From Myroides odoratimimus (GTDB lineage: Bacteria; Bacteroidota; Bacteroidia; Flavobacteriales; Flavobacteriaceae), in contig NZ_JACAKB010000001.1 of NCBI RefSeq assembly GCF_030326305.1, positions 62,001-126,000 on the forward strand: a DNA stretch of 64,000 nucleotides. The letters run 5' to 3'. Shown here piece by piece: positions 42,366-51,073 of this stretch. Each line of letters opens with the position of its first letter. The first letter of the stretch is position 1. The notes under the pieces are model-generated. The model worked only from the letters and a program-made list of their open reading frames with translations. It searched no databases and was not told the origin of the DNA. The translations under genes were made by a program, and so were the position numbers.

Positions 42366-42772
42366 GTTAGACGACTTTTTAGGGTATTGATCTTATTCTC
42401 TCTTCCCCAATCGTAGGTCTTAGATGTATCTGATACATATTGAAATAACAGGAGTGCTTTGCTATTTAGGAGAGCACTTTTTTCGTTTAAAGCATCTTGA
42501 GTTTTGAGAGCTAGTAGTCTTAGGATATTAGCAAGTGATTCTATATTATTTATATCCATTCCCTCTATGGTTAATAAAGATGCTAAAGCTTCTTCATCTG
42601 TATGAAGGATAAATCTGTCTATATCTAGGTGTAAGTTCTCCTTAAGAGAGGAGGTGAAGTCTTGTACTTGCTGTTCGGTCTCGAAGTCATCGATAGGAAG
42701 CGAATTAAAAACGGCTCTAAGTAATTGAGCCGTTTGTTGTATCATTCTAAGGACAAGGTCTCTTTTTTCCAT
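42362..42772 (-). CDS. Hypothetical helical protein, 136 aa
   Basis: 136 residues, almost wholly alpha-helical by composition, soluble and acidic. It begins MEKRDLVLRMIQQTAQLLRA, a pattern also seen in DUF6483-type proteins (E/K-D-x-x-x-R-x-I-x-Q), though I would not assign the family. C-terminal helix near LLALKTQDALNEKSALLNSKAL. The gene follows the secreted protein gene at 42782 with 9 bases between, in the same leftward unit. Confidence 0.6.
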   Translation of the reverse strand: MEKRDLVLRMIQQTAQLLRAVFNSLPIDDFETEQQVQDFTSSLKENLHLDIDRFILHTDEEALASLLTIEGMDINNIESLANILRLLALKTQDALNEKSALLNSKALLLFQYVSDTSKTYDWGRENKINTLKSRLT

Positions 42773-42781
42773 TATTGAAGA

Positions 42782-43333
42782 TTATCTAACAGGACGCAGC
42801 GTATTGCTAAATGTCACTTTAAAAGGAGTTTCCTTATTTGCGTTGTTTTTCATAACATAGATGAATTTAAACATTTTAGCATGGTCACTTTCTATCGTCA
42901 GTGAGCCTCCTGTATAACTGTCTTTTAATACTATATTCTGAGTGTTGTCTACACGTATAGACTTAGCTATACCTGAGCGTAGGTCACTCATGGTCATGGC
43001 GTAGTAATAGGTCTTGCTACTTCCTTTGATAGAGATATTTTCTCCTTTGAAGCCTTTAGTTAAGATCACTACAGAGTAGTTATCAGCAGAGGCATTCATA
43101 CCTCTAAGGTAATTATCTCTAGTTTTGTCTGTTACAGATCTAAAGTCGTCTCTCACCTGAGCATAATCAGGTAGGTCCATTACATCATCTTCTTCAGGAA
43201 GTCTGTCTTCCTCTTTGATTTTTTCGATACGCTCATCTACTGTCAGTTCTTTAGGTGGTTTAGTCGCTACGTGAGAAGCAGATTTACACATAGAGAACAA
43301 GACAATTAAAGCTAAGAAAGGTAATTTTTTCAT
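42782..43333 (-). CDS. Putative lipoprotein, 183 aa
   Basis: 183 residues. A signal sequence (MKKLPFLALIVLFSMC) with lipobox-like FSMC, Cys16, is followed by a Glu/Lys/Pro-rich linker (about 27-55, ERIEKIKEEDRLPEEDD) and a beta-rich domain. No named family. The first gene of a two-gene leftward unit with the 136-aa helical protein; divergent from the flavoprotein gene at 43459. Confidence 0.6.
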   Translation of the reverse strand: MKKLPFLALIVLFSMCKSASHVATKPPKELTVDERIEKIKEEDRLPEEDDVMDLPDYAQVRDDFRSVTDKTRDNYLRGMNASADNYSVVILTKGFKGENISIKGSSKTYYYAMTMSDLRSGIAKSIRVDNTQNIVLKDSYTGGSLTIESDHAKMFKFIYVMKNNANKETPFKVTFSNTLRPVR

Positions 43334-43374
43334 ATTCTTAATTTAACAATGATAGTGGTGCGATCGTAAGTAAG

Positions 43375-43382
43375 TATCTTTG
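43375..43382 (+). promoter_or_regulatory. Candidate -7 box for the flavoprotein gene
   Basis: TATCTTTG, 77 bases before the ATG at 43459. Confidence 0.35.
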
Positions 43383-43458
43383 TTGGCGTAAAGATAATTT
43401 TTTACACTCAATAAAAAAACTCTAGAAGAGAGTCTTAAACGTTAAAATAGGTTTTTCA

Positions 43459-44682
43459 ATGAATTATGATGTCATATTAGTCGGAGGTGGAGCAGCAGGT
43501 TTTTTTACTGCAATTAATCTTGCAGAACAAAATAAAGGACTAAAAATAGCGATTATCGAGAGAGGAAAAGAAGTGCTTTCTAAAGTAAGAATATCAGGAG
43601 GAGGAAGATGTAATGTAACGCATGCTTGTTTTGATCCGAAAGAATTAACGCAGTTCTACCCTCGCGGTGCAAAAGAGCTATTAGGGCCTTTTCATCAGTT
43701 TTGTTCAGGAGACACTATTGAATGGTTTGATAGACATGGCGTGACATTAAAGATAGAAGAGGATGGTAGAATGTTTCCTGATACAGACTCTTCTCAGACT
43801 ATTATAGACTGTTTTATGAAGGCAGTACAGAAGCTTAAGATAGAAGTCATCACGAGTAGTAGTGTACAGGGCATCTTTAAGAAAGAGAGCAGTTGGAAGC
43901 TTGATACTACAACAGGTAACTACGAATCTACTTATCTAATCATGACTACGGGGAGTAATCCTAAGATGTGGAATACAGTAGCCGAATTAGGGCATAAGAT
44001 TGTAGAGCCAGTACCTTCATTATTTACATTTAATATCAATGATAAACGCATCAAAGATTTGATGGGAGTAGCTACACCTGCTGAGGTAAGTGTAAAAGGG
44101 ACTAAGCTAGAAGCATCAGGACCTTTATTAATTACCCATTGGGGAATGAGTGGACCTGGTATATTACGCCTTTCTGCTTGGGGTGCTAGAATATTAGCAG
44201 ACAAGAAATATCAGTTTCATATCACAGTAAATTGGATGCCACAGCACAGCTTCGAGTCTCTAAAAGAAGAATTGCAACGCATCCGTAAAGATCATGCAAA
44301 AAAGAATGTGATTAAGCGTATAGAATTAGACTTGCCTAATAGATTATGGGAGCGCATGGTCGTGATATCAGGGATAGCAGAAGATACCAAATGGGCAGAT
44401 GTGACTAATAAGCAGTTAGATATACTATGTGGGGAGTTGACTCAAGGAGAATATCAAGTCAATGGTAAAAGCACGTTTAAAGACGAGTTTGTTACTGCTG
44501 GAGGAGTAGACCTAAAAGAGGTTAACTTTAAAACCATGGAAAGTAAATTGCACAATAATTTGTACTTTGCAGGAGAGATTTTAAATATAGATGCCATCAC
44601 AGGAGGGTTTAATTTTCAGAATGCATGGACGAACGGATACCTTGCTGCATTAGCGATAACAACTAAAATAGAGCATAAATAA
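43459..44682 (+). CDS. NAD(P)/FAD-dependent oxidoreductase, HI0933/BaiN family
   Basis: 407 residues, soluble flavoprotein. The dinucleotide-binding motif is at the start (VILVGGGAAGFFTAINLAE, GxGxxG), then KVRISGGGRCNVTHAC, the hallmark of the HI0933 family, a middle substrate domain (about 190-320, PSLFTFNINDKR, HWGMSGPGILRLSAWG), and the C-terminal FAD contact FAGEILNIDAITGGFNFQNA. The natural substrate of this family is mostly unknown (BaiN reduces bile-acid intermediates). It is separated by 1 base from the next gene. Confidence 0.88.
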   Translation: MNYDVILVGGGAAGFFTAINLAEQNKGLKIAIIERGKEVLSKVRISGGGRCNVTHACFDPKELTQFYPRGAKELLGPFHQFCSGDTIEWFDRHGVTLKIEEDGRMFPDTDSSQTIIDCFMKAVQKLKIEVITSSSVQGIFKKESSWKLDTTTGNYESTYLIMTTGSNPKMWNTVAELGHKIVEPVPSLFTFNINDKRIKDLMGVATPAEVSVKGTKLEASGPLLITHWGMSGPGILRLSAWGARILADKKYQFHITVNWMPQHSFESLKEELQRIRKDHAKKNVIKRIELDLPNRLWERMVVISGIAEDTKWADVTNKQLDILCGELTQGEYQVNGKSTFKDEFVTAGGVDLKEVNFKTMESKLHNNLYFAGEILNIDAITGGFNFQNAWTNGYLAALAITTKIEHK

Positions 44683-44683
44683 G

Positions 44684-45163
44684 ATGAAGTTTAGTTATTA
44701 TAATTTGACGAGTAAGATATTGCTATTCGTGTTTTGTTTACTTCCTTTTTTAGGGATGTCTATTTTCTTTCTACAAGTAGGCAATGGATTAGCTAAGTCT
44801 CTTAGTGCTGTTATGTTATTTCTATTTGTCGTTTTTGTCTATAAATGTTTTTTTATCAAAGTAAGTATAGACGCAGAAGGAGTGACGTATAAAAGTCTGC
44901 TCAAAGAGAAGCAACTCAAGTGGAATGAGATAAACGATGTACTGATTGTGGTGAGAGAGAGACGCTCTGTAGCTGATTATTATAAATTTGACGAATGGAT
45001 GAATGCGGGTAAAGCAGGTAAGAGTTATTTCGTCTTATTTAGAACGACAGAGGGGTTTCCTGAGAATCCTATGTTTATGTTTAGTGCACCTACTAGTGAA
45101 GATTATATCAGCGTACAGTTTAGACCTGCTATACAGAAGGCAATAGCACAATATCGAAAATAG
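44684..45163 (+). CDS. Hypothetical two-helix membrane protein
   Basis: 159 residues. Two hydrophobic segments (about 11-31 and 38-57) lead into a soluble domain of about 100 residues with YKSLLKEKQLKWNEINDVLI, which resembles PH-like domains of small bacterial membrane proteins. No firm family. Coupled to the flavoprotein gene (1-base gap), with its own terminator at 45201. Confidence 0.65.
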   Translation: MKFSYYNLTSKILLFVFCLLPFLGMSIFFLQVGNGLAKSLSAVMLFLFVVFVYKCFFIKVSIDAEGVTYKSLLKEKQLKWNEINDVLIVVRERRSVADYYKFDEWMNAGKAGKSYFVLFRTTEGFPENPMFMFSAPTSEDYISVQFRPAIQKAIAQYRK

Positions 45164-46142
45164 AAACAATCGTTTTAAACAAAAATATAAAATATGAGAG
45201 AAGGCAGTAAAACCACGGTTTTACTGCCTTTTTCGTTGGTTTATTTTTGATTTATCGCATAGTGGTCGCATAGTTATGGGATAGTGCTCACATAATAAAG
45301 GCTGTTTTTAATGCTTTCACTATGAGAACACTATCCTATTTAATTGTGATTAAGGGGAGGGAGGAGGTTTGGTTTTTGTTGTAACATGCTTATTTTTAAC
45401 TATTTGATTTTTTATACTGGAGATTACTGACCTAAAGGAGAAAGTAGAGGTCATAGTAAAGCCTATATTGTTTTATTATGTATACGTCTATACGATTAGG
45501 GGGTGCATAAAGAGTGTTGCTAAACTATGGCTAAGTAAATAGTGAGCTATAAATTAGTAGAAAGAATCATCTTATAAATACTTACGGAAAATCAATGAAA
45601 TAAAAGAGTTTGCTATTAGCAGATGCTTTTATTTTATTGAAAAACACAATTCGTATGTTGTACATTGAACTGTGTTTACTATATTTGTTTTTTAAGTTAA
45701 TTTAAAGTTAATGTTTTCTAACTTTATTATTGTTTAATGTGACATGATGTTTATTTTGTTATATAAGTAAATATTTTGTTATGATATGAGTTGTTTTGTT
45801 GTGATTATTTGTTAGTGTAATCAAAATAATTAAAATATATTGTAGACGAATAGAATATGACTCAGAAAGTATATCTAAATAGTGAAAAGGTACCATTATA
45901 ATTAGCAAATATATTAGTGTTTAGCTCTATTGAGTGGCATGTTACCTCATAAGCTTGTAATGGTACTCAGTATGAAGAGCTGTTTAATTTTCTTGTTAAA
46001 AATAATATTAATAGTTTCAAATTATTTATGATAATCTAGAAAGAGTCCTAAGACCAGTTCTTAGTTTTTGTATAATTTAAAAGTTTTTACAATCCTTCTG
46101 TTTACAGTAGATCAGTTTGTATTTAAGTAAATATATTGTCAG
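45164..46142. other. 979-base non-coding region
   Basis: Very AT-rich gap before the isolated barrel gene. It contains the terminator at 45201, an imperfect 15-bp inverted repeat (45279-45293 with 45322-45336, 13 matches), a second inverted repeat GTACCATTATAA / TTGTAATGGTAC (45890-45901 with 45955-45966, one mismatch) and a weak hairpin CTAAGA/TCTTAG plus T5 at 46048-46069. No gene or clear promoter box seen. Confidence 0.45.
45201..45233 (+). terminator. Terminator after the 159-aa gene
   Basis: AAGGCAGTAAAACC (45201-45214) pairs perfectly with GGTTTTACTGCCTT (45217-45230); five T in all follow the C's. Confidence 0.88.
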
Positions 46143-48491
46143 ATGTTCAAGTATATCTTAGTCTTTTTTTTGTTGCCTTTATTTTTGTTTTCACAAACTA
46201 AAATAAAAGGACAAGTCCTTACTTCAGACGGTAATTCTATTGAATTTGCAACAATACAATTACAAACCAAAGATGGAGTTTTATTAGTATCTGATGTTTC
46301 TGATGAGAATGGCTTTTTTCAGATAGAGAAAGAACAAGGGGAATACCTATTTAAAATTTTTTATTTAGGGAATGAACTCTTTAAGAAAGAGATAAGCTTA
46401 ATAGACGATGTAGACTTAGGAAAGATTACCATCGACTACGGAATAGAATTGAAAGAAATAATGATAGAGTCGAAGCTTAAAATGAAAAGAAACTTCGATA
46501 AATATGAAGTAACTAATATTTCTAACTCAGTATTAGCTAAAAATAAATCTACATTAGAGTTTTTAAATACTGTTCCTATTGTCAATGTTACTCCTGACGG
46601 AAAATCAATCAAGATTAAAAATAGCAAGAGTGTATTGGTTCTTATCAATGGTAGAAATGTAGGGGGTAATGATGTAGCGATGAGTATGCTACAATCTATC
46701 CCTGCATTAGATATAAAGAAAATAGAAGTGATAGAGAATCCTGGGAGTGGTTATAGGACAGGTGATAATGGTATTATCAATGTGATTGTAAACAAAACAA
46801 AGGAACAGCCTTTTAAAGTAGTATTAAATGCTAAGTCTACACAATCATTTTATAATACACAAGACGGTTCAGCTTACTTAGCGTTCTCTAAAAATAAATG
46901 GGCGGTCACTTCTGGAGTCAAATTGGAAAATTCTAAATATAAAGCACATAGATATGATTCTTATACTGACTTTAAAAGTAATGAGGAAACGCAAATAGAA
47001 AGTAATGCTATTACAAAAGGAACAAATTATACTCCTTATGTAAATATTGATTATACTCTTAGCAAAAATCAGACTATAGGTATGAGTTTTAGCTCTAGGT
47101 TCAGTAATAACGAAGCCAATAGAGATATTGTTAGTTCTTATTACAATGTAACAACCAACCAATTAGATTCCTTGAATATTGCAAAAAATAAAGATAAAAT
47201 AAGTAATTACCATGTAGTGTATTATAACTTAAACCATAAGATTATATTAGATACTTTAGATAGTAGTATAAACTCAGATTTTAACTATTATAATTCTAGG
47301 AATAATAGAGATATGTTTAATGTATTCGCTTACGCGAATGGCAAAGAAAAGAGGTTTATCCAAAATCCTGACAATACTGCAGAACTAATAGAGTTTAAAA
47401 CAGAATATGAGAAAAACTTCAAAGACAGTAGTAAACTGACTACAGGGATTAATTATTCAAAGAGTAATATTAAAAGTGATAACTTTTTTGGGAATTATAA
47501 TGGTGTTGAATATGTATCTGATGATAGGCAAACTAATGTGTTTAAATATAAAGAAGACTATTTTGCTTTATTTGCGAATTACCGTAAGTTGTTTTCAGAG
47601 ACTTTTGGAGTGCTTATTGGTTTGCGCTACGAATATTTATCGGCAGACGGTACTTTAAAATCAGACTCAGAAACTGTAAAAATTAGTAATTCTAACTTGT
47701 TTCCATCTGTAGCCCTTTTGTATGGAATAAGTGATGAGCATCAATTTACTCTAAATTTTGCTAGTTCTATAACTCGCACACCTTATAGTAATCTTAATCC
47801 GTTTATATATATAAACTCACCGAATTCAATTAGGGTGAATAATCCTTACCTTAAAAATACTAAAAAATCATTTATAGGTTTGACTTATACCTTTTTTGAT
47901 GATTATAATTTAGAATTAGGTTATGCGAAAACCCATAATTTATTTAATAATTTTGATGCTGTAATTGATAACGTCATTGTGAATACAATAGATAATTATG
48001 GAAATGGAGATGGGTATGGAGGTAATTTCTATTTTAATAAGAATCTCTTTAAGAACTATTGGAGTTTTTCATTCAGTATGTCTTTAGAAATGTCTAAAAT
48101 TAAAGGAGAGTATAATAATATTCCAATAAAAATAGACAATACGAACTTCTATTTCAACATCAAGAACAATCTGTTTTTTGATAAGAAAAAGAACACAGTT
48201 TTAACTTTAACTTACGGTTATGACAATGGTTTCGAAGATGTATTCGGTAAAGTAAATGCTCAACATTCTCTAAGTGTTGATTTTGGAAAATCGTTTAATG
48301 ATTTCTACATAAGTATTGGGGCGTACGATTTATTAAGGCCAGATACTAATATGAGGTTCAGTAATTCTGCCTATAGCTTTAATAAAAAGCAAGAATATTT
48401 TAAGAGCTATTTTATAAATATGAGATATACATTAGGTAATAAGAGAATAAAGAATGTAACTTCAAAAGGACAAAATGAACGACTGAATTAA
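46143..48491 (+). CDS. TonB-dependent-type outer-membrane barrel protein
   Basis: 782 residues. A signal peptide (about 1-18, ending LFSQ) is followed by a carboxypeptidase-like regulatory domain (about 20-100: IKGQVLTSDGNSIEFATIQL), a plug-like domain (about 110-215: LEFLNTVPIVNVTPDGKSIK, VLVLINGRNVGG, IEVIENPGSGYR) and a barrel ending at about residue 770 with FINMRYTLG; a short basic tail follows. It fits the 'outer membrane beta-barrel family' related to TonB receptors. Cargo unknown. Flanked by long non-coding gaps, with no partner SusD or GLPGLI gene. Visibly AT-rich compared with its neighbours. Confidence 0.82.
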   Translation: MFKYILVFFLLPLFLFSQTKIKGQVLTSDGNSIEFATIQLQTKDGVLLVSDVSDENGFFQIEKEQGEYLFKIFYLGNELFKKEISLIDDVDLGKITIDYGIELKEIMIESKLKMKRNFDKYEVTNISNSVLAKNKSTLEFLNTVPIVNVTPDGKSIKIKNSKSVLVLINGRNVGGNDVAMSMLQSIPALDIKKIEVIENPGSGYRTGDNGIINVIVNKTKEQPFKVVLNAKSTQSFYNTQDGSAYLAFSKNKWAVTSGVKLENSKYKAHRYDSYTDFKSNEETQIESNAITKGTNYTPYVNIDYTLSKNQTIGMSFSSRFSNNEANRDIVSSYYNVTTNQLDSLNIAKNKDKISNYHVVYYNLNHKIILDTLDSSINSDFNYYNSRNNRDMFNVFAYANGKEKRFIQNPDNTAELIEFKTEYEKNFKDSSKLTTGINYSKSNIKSDNFFGNYNGVEYVSDDRQTNVFKYKEDYFALFANYRKLFSETFGVLIGLRYEYLSADGTLKSDSETVKISNSNLFPSVALLYGISDEHQFTLNFASSITRTPYSNLNPFIYINSPNSIRVNNPYLKNTKKSFIGLTYTFFDDYNLELGYAKTHNLFNNFDAVIDNVIVNTIDNYGNGDGYGGNFYFNKNLFKNYWSFSFSMSLEMSKIKGEYNNIPIKIDNTNFYFNIKNNLFFDKKKNTVLTLTYGYDNGFEDVFGKVNAQHSLSVDFGKSFNDFYISIGAYDLLRPDTNMRFSNSAYSFNKKQEYFKSYFINMRYTLGNKRIKNVTSKGQNERLN

Positions 48492-48632
48492 ATAGGATGG
48501 AAGTTGTAATAGAGCTTTTGCTTGTATAATAACTAATCTTTAGTGATTAGTGTAATTTTGTTTTTTTAGAAGTTAATACAGCTTAGAAGAAAAGTATAAT
48601 GTAGAGGTTTCTAATTACTGATGTGACATTTA

Positions 48633-48662
48633 ATTCCTAAACATCATTACTTAGGAGTTTTT
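48633..48662 (+). terminator. Probable terminator after the barrel gene
   Basis: ATTCCTAA (48633-48640), 10-base loop, TTAGGAGT (48651-48658, one G-T pair), then T-rich. Moderately strong. Confidence 0.5.
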
Positions 48663-48846
48663 CTATAGTGTTTGAATAATGTTATTCTGTTGAGAGAATG
48701 AAGGTTAAATTTATTACACTTTGCTTACAGTAGAAGGAAGTAAAGAACTAATAATATAGGTGTAAATCATTAGCTCTTTTATCTTAGTGTTGTTCTAAAA
48801 AAAGAGAAGTTTCTAAAAGAATAGAGGGGCAATTAATAAAAGATGT

Positions 48847-48854
48847 TATTTTTG
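48847..48854 (+). promoter_or_regulatory. -7 box for mvaD
   Basis: TATTTTTG, 22 bases before the ATG at 48876. Confidence 0.5.
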
Positions 48855-48875
48855 TTGTTTAGAAATCGATGAACA

Positions 48876-49961
48876 ATGAATATAGAAGACTTTATTTTTA
48901 GCCAAGATATAGATGTTAATCAAGTAAAGGAGGGAACATTCTCATGGAGTTCTCCTAGTAATATCGCTTTAGTTAAGTATTGGGGTAAAAAGGAGAATCA
49001 GATTCCTGCTAACCCGTCTTTGAGTTTTACTTTAAACAACTGTAAGACTGAAACGACTATGACGTATAAAGCAAAGTCAGATAAAGGCATCAGTTTTGAT
49101 CTTTTATTTGAAGGACAGCCTAAAGAAGAGTTTAAACCAAAGATTCAGAAGTTTTTTGAGAGAATTCTAAAATACTGCCCTTATATCGAGTATTATCACT
49201 TCACGATAGATACTAAAAATACATTTCCTCATAGCTCAGGGATAGCTTCTTCTGCGTCTGGTATGGCAGCGATGGCAGTGAATATTATGTCATTAGAAAG
49301 AAAGTTGAATGCGGATATGACAGAAGACTATTTTGACCAGAAAGCTTCTTTTTTAGCTCGCCTTGGATCAGGTAGTGCATGTAGAAGTATAGCGGGAAGT
49401 GTAGTAGTATGGGGAGAACAACGCGATATACCTGGAAGTACAGATTTATATGGGGTTAATTTTCCTTTTGAGGTACACCCTATCTTTAAGGGGTATTGTG
49501 ATACTATCTTGTTAGTGGATAAAGGAGAGAAAAAAGTGTCTAGTACAGTGGGGCATGATTTGATGCATAATCACCCTTATGCAGCACAACGCTTTGAACA
49601 AGCTCATGAGAATCTAGCTCGATTGAAAAAAATATTAATAGAAGGTAATTTAACGGAGTTTGTAGCGTTAGTAGAGAGCGAAGCATTGACTCTACACGCA
49701 ATGATGATGACTTCTATGCCTTATTTTATCTTAATGAAGCCAAATACGCTTCAGATCATCGAGAAAATTTGGGCATTTAGAGAAAAAACATCAATCAATG
49801 TGTGTTTTACACTTGATGCTGGGGCAAATGTACACGTTTTATACCCAGAAGGGGATAAAGACTTTGTACAGACATTTATAAGACAAGAATTAGCACAGTT
49901 CTGTCAGAATGAACAGTATATAGATGATAAAGTTGGATTCGGTTCAGAAATAATTAAATAA
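48876..49961 (+). CDS. mvaD: Diphosphomevalonate decarboxylase
   Basis: 361 residues, soluble GHMP-fold enzyme. It converts mevalonate diphosphate to isopentenyl diphosphate with ATP, releasing CO2. Motifs: SPSNIALVKYWGKKENQIPA near residue 25, the ATP loop PHSSGIASSASGMAAMAVN, RLGSGSACRSI, and the C-terminal FTLDAGANVHVLYP with the catalytic Asp. Last step of the mevalonate pathway; HMG-CoA reductase and mevalonate kinase are encoded elsewhere in the window. A 60-base gap leads to the next gene, so it may head a longer transcript. Confidence 0.94.
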   Translation: MNIEDFIFSQDIDVNQVKEGTFSWSSPSNIALVKYWGKKENQIPANPSLSFTLNNCKTETTMTYKAKSDKGISFDLLFEGQPKEEFKPKIQKFFERILKYCPYIEYYHFTIDTKNTFPHSSGIASSASGMAAMAVNIMSLERKLNADMTEDYFDQKASFLARLGSGSACRSIAGSVVVWGEQRDIPGSTDLYGVNFPFEVHPIFKGYCDTILLVDKGEKKVSSTVGHDLMHNHPYAAQRFEQAHENLARLKKILIEGNLTEFVALVESEALTLHAMMMTSMPYFILMKPNTLQIIEKIWAFREKTSINVCFTLDAGANVHVLYPEGDKDFVQTFIRQELAQFCQNEQYIDDKVGFGSEIIK

Positions 49962-50021
49962 TTTTTTGTAACTTTATACTACGGTATGCTAATTGCATAT
50001 ACTAATATAAATATTGAAGAT

Positions 50022-50423
50022 ATGAGAAAGTTAATGACAATTTTTGGTTTAGCACTAGGTAGCTTACTATTTAGTCAAGCAACTTATGCACAAGAGTTAG
50101 CACCAGATCAAAACCCTAATTATAGAGTAAGTATGGTAAAGTATATGGCACAGAAAGATTCTCTGACTGCGACTTTAAGTACTACTGTACAGGATACTTA
50201 TAAAGCGTACGATTGGTACGAGGCTAAGATGGAGCGCAAAGCTCAGAAAAAGCAATGGAGACATGAAGAACGCATGGCTCGTGCTAAATATGGTAGAAGT
50301 TACTATAGCTATGACAATGGGTATTATGGTAACTATAATAGCTATTATTCTGGATGGAATAACTGGAATACTTGGAGACCAAATATTGGTTTTAGAACTG
50401 GTAACTGGTGGTTCTCTATTTAA
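50022..50423 (+). CDS. Secreted Tyr/Trp/Asn-rich hypothetical protein
   Basis: 133 residues from the ATG at 50022. Signal peptide about 1-25 (ends TYAQ). The mature protein has a basic Lys/Arg-rich central helix (about 60-90, KMERKAQKKQWRHEERMARA) and a C-terminal tail of repeated Tyr, Asn, Gly and Trp (YYGNYNSYYSGWNNWNTW). No family recognised. It precedes the LpoB-like gene by 41 bases, so a cell-envelope role together with it is plausible. Confidence 0.65.
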   Translation: MRKLMTIFGLALGSLLFSQATYAQELAPDQNPNYRVSMVKYMAQKDSLTATLSTTVQDTYKAYDWYEAKMERKAQKKQWRHEERMARAKYGRSYYSYDNGYYGNYNSYYSGWNNWNTWRPNIGFRTGNWWFSI

Positions 50424-50464
50424 GAATTAGGAAAAAAACATAAAGAAAAACAAATAAAAGGATT

Positions 50465-51058
50465 ATGCAAATTAAACGTATAGCATTAGCTGCAATATTA
50501 GCTGTTTCAGGACTGGCTATTACATCATGTGGACGTCAAGTAACTAGAGTAAGCACAGAAGAAACGATCGACATTAGTGGAAGATGGAATAACTCTGACT
50601 CTAGAGAAGTAGCTGACCAAATGACTCAGCAAATATTAGAAGAGCCTTGGATCTTTAACTTCCGCGAAGAGAATAAAGGAGAGAAGCCTGTGGTTATTGT
50701 AGGGATGGTTTATAATAAGAGCCATGAGCACATTGAAGCTGAGACGTTTGTAAAAGATGTGGAACAAGCATTTATTCGTTCTCAAAGAGTACGTTTAGTT
50801 CAAGGAGGTAAAAAACGTGAGGAGTTACGTGGTGAACGTGCAGATCAACAAACGAATGCATCATCATCATCTATGAAACAATTCGGTTTAGAACAAGGAG
50901 CTGACTTTATGTTACAAGGTTCTATCAACTCTATTGTAGATTCTCACAAAAAGAAAAAAGTGGTTTATTACCAAGTTAACTTAGAGTTGACAAATATTCA
51001 GACAAATGAAGTAGTTTGGATTGGTGAAAAGAAAATCGCTAAGTACGTAAAAAACTAA
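50465..51058 (+). CDS. LpoB-like penicillin-binding-protein activator lipoprotein
   Basis: 197 residues. Lipobox ITSC (Cys about 21), then a short linker and the LpoB (PF13036) fold: ISGRWNNSDSREVADQMTQQ, VIVGMVYNKSHEHIEAETFV, AFIRSQRVRLVQGGKKREEL, FGLEQGADFMLQGSINSIVD, VVYYQVNLELTNIQTNEVVW. In E. coli LpoB activates PBP1b from the outer membrane; in Bacteroidota the partner is unknown. Followed after 15 bases by the COG3014 protein gene, a pairing known from other phyla. Confidence 0.85.
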   Translation: MQIKRIALAAILAVSGLAITSCGRQVTRVSTEETIDISGRWNNSDSREVADQMTQQILEEPWIFNFREENKGEKPVVIVGMVYNKSHEHIEAETFVKDVEQAFIRSQRVRLVQGGKKREELRGERADQQTNASSSSMKQFGLEQGADFMLQGSINSIVDSHKKKKVVYYQVNLELTNIQTNEVVWIGEKKIAKYVKN

Positions 51059-51073
51059 TTTAAAGTAAAATAG

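Larger units (their letters stand above)
48492..48875. other. 384-base intergenic region
   Basis: Holds the terminator of the barrel gene (48633) and the promoter box of mvaD (48847); otherwise nothing recognisable. Confidence 0.4.

Noticed and set aside
45857-45901. 14-codon ORF in the long gap (MTQKVYLNSEKVPL)
   Set aside because: Too short, no promoter or partner gene, overlaps an inverted repeat; no reason to call a peptide gene.
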